This document shows positions 17,401 to 25,075 of a stretch of DNA of 64,000 nt, one piece after another. Below the pieces are notes generated by a model. The model saw only the letters and a program-made list of their open reading frames with translations. It was not told the origin of the DNA and did not search any database. The stretch's first letter is position 1. Every line of letters starts with the position of its first letter. A program made the translations under genes and the position numbers. This stretch comes from Prosthecobacter sp. (GTDB lineage: Bacteria; Verrucomicrobiota; Verrucomicrobiia; Verrucomicrobiales; Verrucomicrobiaceae), in NCBI RefSeq assembly GCF_020439865.1, contig NZ_JAGRPF010000079.1, positions 1-64,000 of the forward strand, written 5' to 3'.

Positions 17401-17615
17401 TCGCGGATGTCGAGATCGGCGGCCTTGCGCCGGGTGGTGGCGGAGACATACACGCGACCCTGCGGATCGACGGTCACGGCGACAGGATCAGGCACGTTGA
17501 GATCGCCGGACCACTTGTGGAATTCGAGCGCGGACTTGGGTGTGGTTTTGGTCTCAGCAGCGAAGCATGGCAGGGCCAGCAGCGCCACGAGGGCGAGGTG
17601 ACAGGTTTTTTTCAT
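14436..17615 (-). CDS. PVC-type haem-binding protein: beta-propeller, HEAT repeats, C-terminal CxxCH
   Basis: The exported protein has 1059 residues with a signal peptide starting MKKTCHLALVALLAL. The N-terminal half is a membrane-bound-dehydrogenase-type propeller (YVSATTRRKAADLD, ADKITVFAEGFNSVVTGIAAG, GLRNVQEIAFDDFGNIFGVDND, GGYPLDEKG). The middle is a long run of HEAT-like helical repeats (about 470-880). A haem c domain comes near the end (NCLACHTIEAKEGSQVGPNLKTIG, Cys near residue 932), with a PPMLGILTKPQIRDVVAYLASL tail. Such proteins are typical of Planctomycetes and Verrucomicrobiota and may oxidise sugars or carbohydrates in the periplasm, but no substrate is proven. The start is set at the signal peptide; the frame runs 40 codons further upstream. 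Confidence 0.9.
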   Translation of the reverse strand: MKKTCHLALVALLALPCFAAETKTTPKSALEFHKWSGDLNVPDPVAVTVDPQGRVYVSATTRRKAADLDIREHPMWIPDDVSLTSVDEKEAFLKRELAPGKLRLPRGGLKDHNKDGSIDWKDLTVHSERIYQLRDTDGDSTADKITVFAEGFNSVVTGIAAGILYHDGWVYVTVAPDLVRLRDTNDDGVADEREIVAHGFGMHIAYAGHDMHGPRIGPDGRIYWSIGDKGVNVTSKEGKKWYYPHEGCVMRCEPDGSGFEVFAHGLRNVQEIAFDDFGNIFGVDNDADMPGERERFVYITERSDSGWRCGHQYQKDHSRWMRDGIWQPAHPGQPLFITPPLANYSNGPAGFVHEPGTALGASLRGQFILDQFPSGVMTAFQIVPSGTTFAMKNERVIHSGIMGIGLAITPEGSLLLADWEGGYPLDEKGAIWTADDPTGKNSTERLETAKLIRAGIDAAGVELLSHPDQRVRLGAQFALVKRGDFKELEDVASNPKSKQLSRIHAIWGLGQGLRAAKVEGSVLTSLLTDSDPEILTQTAKILGDAKTDGKPLIPLLASKSSRVRFHAAIALGKLEEPSAEKSLLAMAAKESSDPFMRHAIVTGLAGCAKESELASHVKDKMALCTLLALARQHSPRVADFLANKTLADEAERAIHDDAGIPEALPALTKRNTRRGLNACLRLGIAEPVIQAALKPSELQSEALDILLTFTQPPRLDRIDGMAHETAPRDEKAFATLVQPHLDALLAIQDGDLKAKAVELLMQLQLRVEPGALQQIIVDKSARGSLRAEALKLMAAQHSAAPEFAAALDLALAKTSPSELRHEGLKQLFTHQPERAITEAAAALENGDTTTKQLALALLATSKDDAVIGHWLDLLAQNKAPAAIQLDILEAAAARDTLKSKLAAIQTNNTELLEGGDAVSGRDIVTNNLGANCLACHTIEAKEGSQVGPNLKTIGSQKDRAYILESLLNPVAQIAPGYGLVSITLKDGKIISAALDKEDKKQIVLRAPDGKTKTIPRDQIATLTPPISVMPPMLGILTKPQIRDVVAYLASLKSKTSKKK

Positions 17616-17740
17616 GAAAAAGGGGACGAGGATAACAGGGCGGAAGCGTTTCTTCTTGCCGCTGTCAGGCGCGCCCGTCAAAGTCGGCGTGCGTTTGCCG
17701 TGGCAAATGTCATTCGCGAAACTCCAACCCAACACAAATC

Positions 17741-18181
17741 ATGAGCCAGATCGTTCCTCTCATCAGTTCCGGCATCGCCGGCCCTCTCGGTGTCCTTCAT
17801 CTTCCCCGCCTTTGGCAGAAGGCCTCGCTGGCCGCCGCCGGCAAGCTGCACTCTGAGTATCCCGGCATCGGCTGCGGTTATGACCAGATGACGCTCGATG
17901 CGCTGGGCATCAACATCGACACCTTCAAGGCCTTCATCGCCACGAAGCCGAGCTATCCGCAGCTTGAAAGCTGGATCAAAGCCCAGCCCGGCGTGAAGCT
18001 CACCAAGGGCGACATCTACAAGCACAACCAATCCATCATGGGCTACATCCACGATGACGCCACCCGCAAGACCATCCTCGACGCCGATGGCATCGCCGAT
18101 GACGGCAGCGTGAATCCGGGCGCCGTCGATCTGAACAACCTGGACGACTGGCACATCTTCTGGGCGCAGGAGATCAAGTAA
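17741..18181 (+). CDS. DUF5069-domain protein
   Basis: The 146-residue protein contains the pattern HLPRLWQKASLAAAGKL and GIGCGYDQMTLDALGI, typical of DUF5069, a small cytosolic family of unknown function often seen in Verrucomicrobiota. The ~146-residue length is normal. No catalytic motif is recognisable. It is transcribed alone, divergently from the haem protein, and is followed by a strong hairpin terminator. Confidence 0.8.
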   Translation: MSQIVPLISSGIAGPLGVLHLPRLWQKASLAAAGKLHSEYPGIGCGYDQMTLDALGINIDTFKAFIATKPSYPQLESWIKAQPGVKLTKGDIYKHNQSIMGYIHDDATRKTILDADGIADDGSVNPGAVDLNNLDDWHIFWAQEIK

Positions 18182-18210
18182 CGCCGCCAGTCTTTAGAGA
18201 CCGTTTTGAG

Positions 18211-18245
18211 AACCCCGTTTGTCGTGAGGCAAACGGGGTTTTGAT
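18211..18245 (+). terminator. Strong terminator, probably bidirectional
   Basis: Perfect 11-bp stem AACCCCGTTTG / CAAACGGGGTT (18211-18221 and 18230-18240) with loop TCGTGAGG, followed by TTGATTT on the plus strand. It lies between the convergent DUF5069 gene and the kinase gene, whose 3' end is also close. Confidence 0.8.
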
Positions 18246-18246
18246 T

Positions 18247-20673
18247 TCAAATGCCGGCGGCCATGACCTTCATCCAGCGCGCGCGGAAGGAACTGTTTTC
18301 TTCCATCAGTTGTGCAGCGATGGTGGCGGAAAGCTGGGTGAGACCGTTGAGGCGTGCAAAGGAGGCGATGATCTCCTGGCGGTGGTAGTAGTCGGTGGAA
18401 TCCGTCGTCTGAGAGGCAAAGCTTTGCGCGATTTCGACCAGTGATTCCGGCGTGAGACTCTCGAATGGCAGGGAAAGCGTGCCGCGCTCCAATGTCACAC
18501 TCACGACTGTTCCATCGGTGCTGCAGGTGACGCGCCCGGTCATTTGCCCGCCTTCCCGGCGTGAGATGGTTCCGTTCCAGCCGTTGCGATTGAGATCGAT
18601 CATGACCTGACGGACAAAATCGCGGGCCTGCGTGTAGACGTAGAGCCGGCCGTCGAGCGCATTGCGCACGTCCGCAGTCTCCAGGCGGGTTCCGCCGAGC
18701 ATGTCGATGGCGCGTGAGTAATCATATCCCTGCACGAGGGAAGGGACGAGTGAGTTGACGTCGGCGAGCAGTTCGAGGTCGGCCTTGCGGCGCTTTTTGT
18801 CCTCCTCCATCTGCCGCTCCTGCTCCTCAACGGTCATGCGGGCGATCTCGCGTTTCAGCCAGGCCTTCCATTCATCGATCTCTGTTCGGAAAGCACCGTT
18901 GGTTTTGAGCTTCTTGCGGGTCGCCTCGATTTCATCCAGCGCGGAGCGTAGTTCGCCGATGGTGCCCGAACTGCGCGGCTTCAAGGCGTTTTCAGCGAGC
19001 GCGAAGTCGGGCTGGTAGTAGTTCACGAGGGAACTGTACAAACTGATCCATTTCAATGAGGCGGCGGTCGCGGATGCCGTGTCGGGATCTTTGACGTCGC
19101 GAAGATGATCCTGAAAGTATTCCAACCCCTGGGCCCCGGTCTTGTAGGTGCCGAAATGCCATTCGGCCATTCCATGCAGGAGGTAGCCGAGGATTTCCTC
19201 GTTGTCGGTCCGATAACCGAGCGATTCCACCGGGGTGCCCAAGGCGAAGTCTCGCGACATGCGGTCTTTGATCTTGGCAAAGAACGAAGCCAGGCCGTTC
19301 ACATCGGGTCCTGTGGAGAGCTGGGACAGCTGCTCCTGGGCCTTTTGTTTCCTGTCGGGGAACTTGTTGCCGAGCATGATGTTGCACAGCGCGGCATTGA
19401 AGAGCGCCCAGTTTTGCGTGGGCTGGGGGGAGCTTTTGACCAGATCGGCAAATGTTCCCTCGGCCGTGGCGAATTTCTGCTCCTCCAACATCTCGCGACG
19501 CGCATCGGTGAAGCGTTCGGAGACGGTTTTTTCACCGGCTTTCTCCGCCTTCAGGGTCACGCCGCTGCCGTCCAGATCACGCTCGTTGGCTGTGGAAAGC
19601 TGAATTGCGCGACCCTGGCGGCGCCCGCCGCCTTCGCGCAGCAACCAGCCCATTCCGTAGGCGAGCATGATGGCTGCGGCGATGGAGCCGATCAGCTTGG
19701 CCCGCCGTGAAAACAGCCTGCGCTGGATGCTGCCCCGGTCCAGCAGGCCTTCGGCGAGGCGCATTTCGTCCACAACTTCGTCGTAATTGGCAAAACGCTC
19801 CTCGGGTTTGAAGCTGAGCATGCCGTTGATGACGTGCTCGGTGCGCGGCGAGAAACGCAGGCCGGATTCTCCCAAGGTCACTCGTTTGCTCTTCACCCGG
19901 CGCAGATCCTCGATGGCGTTCGTGTCCGCCTTGTGGGGCGGATTGCCGGTCATGGCATGATAGAGCGTGGCGCCGAGGCTGAAGATGTCGCTGCGGTAGT
20001 CCTCCTTGTTCTCGATGACCTTTTCGGGTGCGACATAGTAAGGGGTGGCCCAGATTTCACCGGACTGATCCCCGCCGCGATCCACGAACAGCGCCAGACC
20101 GAAGTCCACCACCTTGGCAGTTCCGGTTTCGGTAAAGAGAATGTTCGCAGGCTTCACGTCTCGATGAATCAGCGTGAGCTGCTGCGCGGCCCGGAGCCCT
20201 TCGGCCACTTCGCGGCCGATCCGCAGGGCCTCGGCTTCCTTGAGATGGCCTTCGCGCCGGATGCGCTGCTCCAGGCTGCCACCGCCGACGAGTTCCATGG
20301 CGATGTAGAAATAGCCCTGGTCATAGCCCACGGAGTAGAGCTTGATGACGTTCGGATGCGTGACGTTCGCGGTGATGTGGGCCTCCTGACGAAACTGCTC
20401 CAGCCGCACGGAATCCCGGGAATACTGCCGGTTGAGGATTTTCAGTGCCACTCGTCGTCCGAGCGTTTCATCCTCAGCCTCGAACACGCGGCTCATCCCG
20501 CCCTCGCCGATCTGGCGGATGATCATGAAATGGTCAAATCGGCGACGCACCCTCACCATCTGCCCGCAAAACGGGCATTTCAGCTTCGTGAACGGCTCCA
20601 GCGACGTCACATCGATCTGCCCCTGACAGACAGGGCAGGTGCTCAGATAGGACTGTTCGAGGACTGGGATCAA
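18247..20673 (-). CDS. Zinc-ribbon transmembrane Ser/Thr protein kinase
   Basis: This protein of 808 residues has an N-terminal CPVC/CPFC zinc ribbon (Cys 13, 16, 33, 36), then a Hanks-type kinase domain (about 48-310): GEGGMSRVFEAED loop, VALKIL Lys, HRDVKPANIL catalytic loop, DFGLA, and the APEK region. A membrane segment follows near 328-350 (KLIGSIAAAIMLAYGMGWLL), then a large extracytoplasmic Lys/Glu-rich helical region of over 400 residues whose ligand is unknown. The start is TTG at 20673: no ATG or GTG lies between it and an in-frame stop upstream. It is divergent from the RluA gene by 41 bases. It could phosphorylate cytoplasmic targets in response to an external cue. Confidence 0.93.
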   Translation of the reverse strand: MIPVLEQSYLSTCPVCQGQIDVTSLEPFTKLKCPFCGQMVRVRRRFDHFMIIRQIGEGGMSRVFEAEDETLGRRVALKILNRQYSRDSVRLEQFRQEAHITANVTHPNVIKLYSVGYDQGYFYIAMELVGGGSLEQRIRREGHLKEAEALRIGREVAEGLRAAQQLTLIHRDVKPANILFTETGTAKVVDFGLALFVDRGGDQSGEIWATPYYVAPEKVIENKEDYRSDIFSLGATLYHAMTGNPPHKADTNAIEDLRRVKSKRVTLGESGLRFSPRTEHVINGMLSFKPEERFANYDEVVDEMRLAEGLLDRGSIQRRLFSRRAKLIGSIAAAIMLAYGMGWLLREGGGRRQGRAIQLSTANERDLDGSGVTLKAEKAGEKTVSERFTDARREMLEEQKFATAEGTFADLVKSSPQPTQNWALFNAALCNIMLGNKFPDRKQKAQEQLSQLSTGPDVNGLASFFAKIKDRMSRDFALGTPVESLGYRTDNEEILGYLLHGMAEWHFGTYKTGAQGLEYFQDHLRDVKDPDTASATAASLKWISLYSSLVNYYQPDFALAENALKPRSSGTIGELRSALDEIEATRKKLKTNGAFRTEIDEWKAWLKREIARMTVEEQERQMEEDKKRRKADLELLADVNSLVPSLVQGYDYSRAIDMLGGTRLETADVRNALDGRLYVYTQARDFVRQVMIDLNRNGWNGTISRREGGQMTGRVTCSTDGTVVSVTLERGTLSLPFESLTPESLVEIAQSFASQTTDSTDYYHRQEIIASFARLNGLTQLSATIAAQLMEENSSFRARWMKVMAAGI

Positions 20674-20714
20674 CTGGACTAGGGGAATGGCTTCCTACCT
20701 GCATCGCATGGCAA

Positions 20715-21680
20715 ATGCCAGAAATTACAGATTGCTTGATTAATTTGAATCATGAGTATGTCGCCGTGGATTGGAGCATCACTGAAACCCCTGACATTGG
20801 AGATCGTTTTGACAAGCACCTCGCGAGGCGCCTGCCGGAGATGTCGCGTTCGCGGCTACAAGACTTGATCAAGGAAGGCCACGCCACCTTGAATGGGAAG
20901 CCTGCCAAGGCCGGGACGACGCTGAAGAGCGGGGATGCAGTGAGTCTCACGGTGCCGGAGGTAGCGTCGGTCGAGATCAAAGCACAGGACATTCCTTTGA
21001 CGATTTTGTATGAGGACACCGACATCGTGGTGCTGGACAAGTCGTCCGGGCTTGTCGTTCATCCGGCGGAAGGAAATCCCGATGGCACGCTGGTGAATGC
21101 CCTGCTGCATCACATCGACGACCTCAGCGGCATTGGCGGCGAGATGCGTCCCGGCATCGTCCATCGTCTCGACAAGGACACCAGCGGTTGCATGGTCGTG
21201 GCGAAGAACGACATCGCCCATCGCCGCCTGACCGAGGCCTTCTCCGAGCGGCGCATCGCCAAGATTTACCTCGCCGTTGTCAATGGGGTGCCAAATGACG
21301 AGAGCGGACGCATCCAGAACTACATCGGCAGGCATCCTGTGGATCGCAAACGCATGTCCATTCTCCTCGACGGGGCGGGAAAGGAAGCCGTCACCGAGTG
21401 GAAACGGCTCGCGGTGGACCAGGGCTGCGCCCTCATTCAGTGCCGCCTGCTCACCGGCCGCACGCATCAAATCCGCGTTCACATGCGAGAGGCGCTGCAG
21501 TGCGCCATCCTCGGCGATCCGATCTACGCACAGCCGAACAAGCAACGCGTCCGCGTTCCCCGCCTGATGCTCCATGCTTGGAAGCTCGCCTTCAATCATC
21601 CCATTCACGACCAGCCGCTGAGTTTCGAAGCCAAACTGCCGCCTGAATTCGAACCGTGGATGAAAGCCATTCCTCATTAA
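20715..21680 (+). CDS. RluA-family pseudouridine synthase (RluC/RluD-like)
   Basis: The 321-residue enzyme has an N-terminal S4 RNA-binding domain (LPEMSRSRLQDLIKEGHATLNGKPAK) and a catalytic domain with the HRLDKDTSGCMVVAKN motif carrying the catalytic Asp. The RLLTGRTHQIRVHM motif is also present. It modifies uridine in 23S rRNA (RluC/D) or in tRNA; sequence alone does not decide which. It has a separate promoter, divergent from the kinase. It sits 3 bases ahead of the ArsC/Spx-like gene and is probably co-transcribed with it. Confidence 0.93.
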   Translation: MPEITDCLINLNHEYVAVDWSITETPDIGDRFDKHLARRLPEMSRSRLQDLIKEGHATLNGKPAKAGTTLKSGDAVSLTVPEVASVEIKAQDIPLTILYEDTDIVVLDKSSGLVVHPAEGNPDGTLVNALLHHIDDLSGIGGEMRPGIVHRLDKDTSGCMVVAKNDIAHRRLTEAFSERRIAKIYLAVVNGVPNDESGRIQNYIGRHPVDRKRMSILLDGAGKEAVTEWKRLAVDQGCALIQCRLLTGRTHQIRVHMREALQCAILGDPIYAQPNKQRVRVPRLMLHAWKLAFNHPIHDQPLSFEAKLPPEFEPWMKAIPH

Positions 21681-21683
21681 CAT

Positions 21684-22049
21684 ATGCCCATGCTCAAGAT
21701 CTACGCCTACTCCGGCTGCTCCACCTGCAAGAACGCCCTCAAGTGGCTCAAGGCTCACGCCGTTCCCTTCGACGAAATCGCGATTCGCGAAACACCGCCC
21801 ACGCTGGCTGAACTCAAAGCCATGCTCGCCGCGCACGGTGGTGATCTGCGTCGCCTTTTCAACACTTCAGGCATGGACTACCGGGCTCTCGGTCTCAAGG
21901 ACAAGCTGCCCGGCATGAGCACCGACGACGCGCTCAAACTCCTCTCCGAAAACGGCAACCTCGTGAAACGTCCGTTTGCCATCGATGCGAAGAGCAAGGT
22001 CTATCTCGTCGGCTTCAAAGAAGACGAATGGAAGGCAGCGCTGGCTTAG
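21684..22049 (+). CDS. ArsC/Spx-family thioredoxin-like protein
   Basis: The 121-residue single-domain protein has a CxxC redox pair (GCSTCKNALKWL, residues about 12-15) and the ArsC/Spx/MgsR features LKRPF-like VKRPFAID and a C-terminal GFKEDEWKAAL. True glutaredoxin-type arsenate reductases carry three Arg around the active site; only part of that pattern is clear here, so this may be a Spx/YffB-like relative rather than an arsenate reductase. There are no arsenic genes around it. Confidence 0.85.
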   Translation: MPMLKIYAYSGCSTCKNALKWLKAHAVPFDEIAIRETPPTLAELKAMLAAHGGDLRRLFNTSGMDYRALGLKDKLPGMSTDDALKLLSENGNLVKRPFAIDAKSKVYLVGFKEDEWKAALA

Positions 22050-22076
22050 CGCCGGTTCCTCATCGACTTTAGACTG

Positions 22077-22898
22077 TCACTTCACGGCGGCGGCCTGCTC
22101 TTTGAAAAACTTCGCGATCAAGGCCGGCGCTTCCTCGGGGAACTTGTGTGTGCCTTGGTGAATGAACGCTACGAACGGCGCTCCGACCTTCGATGGGAAG
22201 AGCGTACAGTCCTTCGCCCACGGCTTTCCCTCCGTCTCGCACTGGTTGATCTGTTTCACCTTGGCCATCGCCATCTCCTTCCAGGTGTATTTCACCAGCG
22301 GATCCTGCGTTCCGGCAATGTGCATGCATGGCTTCGGCTTGAACGCCCTGTCAGCCAGTCGGGCCGATGCTGCGGCAGACGGTGCCACCGCGCAAAGCAC
22401 GTCCGGCCTCGTCTCCCACAGCAGATAGGTGAATCCGCCGCCATTCGAGTGTCCGGTCGAAAAGATGCGCTTCGCATCCACCTTGTAGTTCTCCTTTAAG
22501 TTCGCCATTACCGCGTCGAACAGTTTCAAATCGCGATCTCCCTCCGCGCCCGCGCCGTGCTGCCAGCCTGGCTTCTTGCCCTCGGGGTCCGTCAGTCTGC
22601 CCGGAGTGTTCAAGCCTTGTAGATACACCGAGATCGCCTCCGGCCAGAGTTTGTACATCGGAATCGAACGACCGATCTGCATCGCGTTGCCGCCGTGGCC
22701 GTGAAAGACAAACACGACCGGCGTTGGTTTTTCCTTCGCCGCGGTCGGCGCATAGACAAATCCGCCTCGTGCCACACCGTCCACGGTGAGATCGAGTTTG
22801 TGAAAGCCTTCGGGAAGCTGGACTTGGGCGTGGCAGGCCAGCGGAATGACCAGCGCAGCAAGCAGGGCGAAGGAGAAACGGAGAAAGTGATGGTGCAT
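22077..22898 (-). CDS. Secreted alpha/beta hydrolase, PHB-depolymerase/LpqC type
   Basis: The 273-residue protein has an N-terminal signal peptide (FALLAALVIPLACHA) and the fold of poly(3-hydroxybutyrate) depolymerase/feruloyl-type esterases. The HGHGG oxyanion region, the nucleophile Ser in GHSNGGG, the Asp in GTQDPLVKY and the His in HQGTHKF form a plausible catalytic triad. The substrate could be a plant or algal polysaccharide ester or a polyester. It is convergent with the ArsC/Spx-like gene (gap 27 bases) and divergent from the small unknown gene. Confidence 0.87.
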   Translation of the reverse strand: MHHHFLRFSFALLAALVIPLACHAQVQLPEGFHKLDLTVDGVARGGFVYAPTAAKEKPTPVVFVFHGHGGNAMQIGRSIPMYKLWPEAISVYLQGLNTPGRLTDPEGKKPGWQHGAGAEGDRDLKLFDAVMANLKENYKVDAKRIFSTGHSNGGGFTYLLWETRPDVLCAVAPSAAASARLADRAFKPKPCMHIAGTQDPLVKYTWKEMAMAKVKQINQCETEGKPWAKDCTLFPSKVGAPFVAFIHQGTHKFPEEAPALIAKFFKEQAAAVK

Positions 22899-22984
22899 GA
22901 GACGTGCGCCCTCAAACGCCGATGCTCCGACAAAGTTGCGGCGGAGCCTCTTGCGATTGCGCCTCGCGACGCTATATCGCCCGC

Positions 22985-23362
22985 ATGTTCAAAACCGGTC
23001 AGCAGGTCGTGTGCATCGACGATCAATTCGAGCCCTGGGTCTTTGACCTCTACAAGTCCCTGCCCAAGAAGGATCAGATCTACACCGTGCGTGCGCTTCG
23101 TGCCGGTCGCTCGAATCCGAAGTTCACGGTCAATGACGATGCTGAGATCAAGCTGGCCGATGCGCAGTTCGACATCCTCATTCTTCTCAAAGAACTCCAC
23201 AATCCCGACGATCCGCACTCCAGCGTGAAGCAGGAACTCGGCTTCCGCTCCGAACGCTTCGCCCCGCTGCTCGAGCAAACCGAGGAGGAAGAAGAAGCCG
23301 AACTCATCGGTGTTGGCCACGGCGAGAAGACGTGGGAACCGGAGCCCGCCTGGTCGAAGTAG
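22985..23362 (+). CDS. Uncharacterised small acidic protein
   Basis: The 125-residue soluble protein starts MFKTGQQVVCIDDQF and ends with a highly acidic stretch and a GEKTWEPEP tail. The N-terminal 60 residues look like a small beta-rich (KOW/SH3-like) domain (GQQVVCIDD, YTVRALRAG), common among short Verrucomicrobiota proteins, but I cannot name the family. The start is placed at the ATG at 22985; an earlier in-frame ATG at 22904 lies inside poor-quality sequence overlapping the esterase start. It is followed by an inverted-repeat element. Confidence 0.6.
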   Translation: MFKTGQQVVCIDDQFEPWVFDLYKSLPKKDQIYTVRALRAGRSNPKFTVNDDAEIKLADAQFDILILLKELHNPDDPHSSVKQELGFRSERFAPLLEQTEEEEEAELIGVGHGEKTWEPEPAWSK

Positions 23363-23398
23363 TCGTCCCGCCGGTGAACTTTGGGCGGTTCGATTTTA

Positions 23399-23481
23399 TC
23401 GCAGAGAGGCAGAGGAGCAGAGATTGCAGAGAATGGATGGATTCAATCTCTGCGTCCTCCGCCTCTCTGCCCCTCTGCGGT
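23399..23481. repeat. Long imperfect inverted repeat of purine-rich units
   Basis: The left arm (23399-23430) is a run of AGAGG/GCAGAG-type purine units (CGCAGAGAGGCAGAGGAGCA then GAGATTG). The right arm (about 23443-23481) is the complementary CAATCTCTGCGTCC...CTCTGCCCCTCTGCGG. They are separated by a short loop containing ATGGATGGATT. Both arms are built from short degenerate repeats. It lies between a + strand gene and moxR. Confidence 0.7.
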
Positions 23482-23578
23482 AAACGGATTGAGACTCAGC
23501 GGCGCGATCAATCTCGTCTTCCCGCGCCGTGGATGAAAACTTGGCACCCTCGCCGCTGTTTGATAGTCCACACATCTC

Positions 23579-24598
23579 ATGAGCGCCCCTCCCGACCTTC
23601 CGCCGTCTCCCGCCCCTCTCACCGAACGCCAGATCGTCGAACTGCTCGCCACCGCTCGCCAGCGCCTCTTTGCGGAAGTCGGGAAGGTCATTGTGGGCCA
23701 GTTGCATGTCATTGATGAGATGCTCATCGCGCTGCTCAGCGGCGGTCATTGCCTCATCACCGGCGCACCGGGTCTCGCGAAGACCTTGCTCATCAAAACG
23801 GTCGCCGATGTCTGCCACCTCAGCTTCCAGCGCATCCAGTTCACGCCTGACCTGATGCCTTCCGACATCACCGGCACCGAGATCCTCGAAGACACGCCCG
23901 AAGGCGGTCGCCAGCTCGTGTTCACCCAGGGGCCCGTCTTCGCGAACATGATCCTCGCCGACGAAATCAACCGCACGCCGCCGAAGACACAGGCCGCGCT
24001 GCTCGAAGCGATGCAGGAGCATCAGGTCACCGTGAACGGCAAAACGATGCACCTTCCCGAACCCTTCTTCGTGCTCGCCACGCAGAACCCCATCGAACAG
24101 GAGGGCACCTACCCGCTGCCTGAAGCCCAGCTCGACCGCTTCATGCTGAACATCGTCATCGACTATCTCAGCGAGGACGATGAAGTCTCCGTCGTCACCC
24201 GCACCACGGCGGGCAAAGGCGAGCCTGTGCAGCGTCTCTTCACCGGCGACGAACTCCTCGCCTTCCAGCAGGTCGTCCGCAAAGTCCCCATCGCTGAAGA
24301 TGTCGCCCGCTACGCCGTCCGTCTCTCCGCGGCGAGCCGCCCCGGCCGCGAAGGCGTTCCTGACTTCGTCAATCAATGGATCAGTTGGGGTGCCGGCACC
24401 CGTGCCAGCCAAAACCTCGTCCTCGGCGCGAAGACGAGGTGCCTCCTCCACAACCGCACCCACGTCACCGCCGACGACATTCGCGCCATGGCCCTCCCCG
24501 TCTTCCGCCACCGCATCCTCGTGAACTACAAAGCCGAAGCCGAAGGCGTGACGGTGGAGCAGGTGATCGCGAAGCTGTTGGAGACGGTGAAGGTCTAA
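23579..24598 (+). CDS. MoxR-family AAA+ ATPase
   Basis: The 339-residue protein has Walker A GAPGLAKT, Walker B ILADEINR, and the family signatures QFTPDLMPSDITG, LPEPFFVLATQNP and LPEAQLDRFML. MoxR ATPases act as chaperone-like machines that load or activate VWA-domain or metal-containing proteins. Immediately downstream are DUF58 and VWA/BatA-type proteins, exactly the partners expected. Confidence 0.95.
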   Translation: MSAPPDLPPSPAPLTERQIVELLATARQRLFAEVGKVIVGQLHVIDEMLIALLSGGHCLITGAPGLAKTLLIKTVADVCHLSFQRIQFTPDLMPSDITGTEILEDTPEGGRQLVFTQGPVFANMILADEINRTPPKTQAALLEAMQEHQVTVNGKTMHLPEPFFVLATQNPIEQEGTYPLPEAQLDRFMLNIVIDYLSEDDEVSVVTRTTAGKGEPVQRLFTGDELLAFQQVVRKVPIAEDVARYAVRLSAASRPGREGVPDFVNQWISWGAGTRASQNLVLGAKTRCLLHNRTHVTADDIRAMALPVFRHRILVNYKAEAEGVTVEQVIAKLLETVKV

Positions 24599-24619
24599 GG
24601 CGCACAAAGTTCGAACTGT

Positions 24620-25075
24620 ATGCCGTTCTCACTCAACAGCCTCCTGCGGTCGCCTTTCGGGGCTGGGCTCAGTCGCGATGAGTATGACAGTCGTCTGAAT
24701 GCTCAGGCGTCCCAGTTGATCACGAAGAAAGATCTGTCATTAGACGACATTCGTGAGCTTCTAGTCCTGGCATCCGCTAAGTCTTGTGTGATTGCCGACA
24801 GGTATTTCAGGTCTCGGTCCAAGAGTGAACAGTTGCTGAAACAGTTGTTGGATGTGATCGCCGACGAAGATGATTTCGGTTCTGGAGATGCTCGAATCAA
24901 TGCGGCGCAGTATCTGAAGCTGTTTGATGATTCAGTGCTAGGAAAGCAAGCAGAGCTCTTGAAGCAGCTTCTGCATTCTGAGGATGGTTCGAAGCCGGGA
25001 GGTTCGCTTGTTTCGCTTCTTGAGCCCGCATGCGCTCGCCTTGGGGATTCTGTTAACCCTTCTCCAATCCCGTGA
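24620..25075 (+). CDS. Uncharacterised small protein inside the MoxR-DUF58 cluster
   Basis: The 151-residue soluble helical protein has charged segments (LSLDDIRELLVLA, SEQLLKQLLDVIADEDDF) and no recognised domain, signal peptide or membrane segment. It lies between moxR and the DUF58 gene, with 21 bases after moxR and a 4-base GTGA overlap into DUF58, so it is translated as part of the unit. Codon use is richer in A/T-ending codons (agt, gat, ttg) than in the neighbours. MoxR and DUF58 are usually adjacent, so this gene is an extra insertion. Confidence 0.65.
   Translation: MPFSLNSLLRSPFGAGLSRDEYDSRLNAQASQLITKKDLSLDDIRELLVLASAKSCVIADRYFRSRSKSEQLLKQLLDVIADEDDFGSGDARINAAQYLKLFDDSVLGKQAELLKQLLHSEDGSKPGGSLVSLLEPACARLGDSVNPSPIP

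Noticed and set aside
16557..17744. 395-codon open frame antisense to the PVC haem protein
   Set aside because: Low-complexity composition and no family motif; the sense strand has a propeller and CxxCH with clear support.
22904..22984. Upstream extension of the small acidic protein to 22904
   Set aside because: The extra 27 codons overlap the esterase leader region and show no conserved features; the ATG at 22985 fits better.
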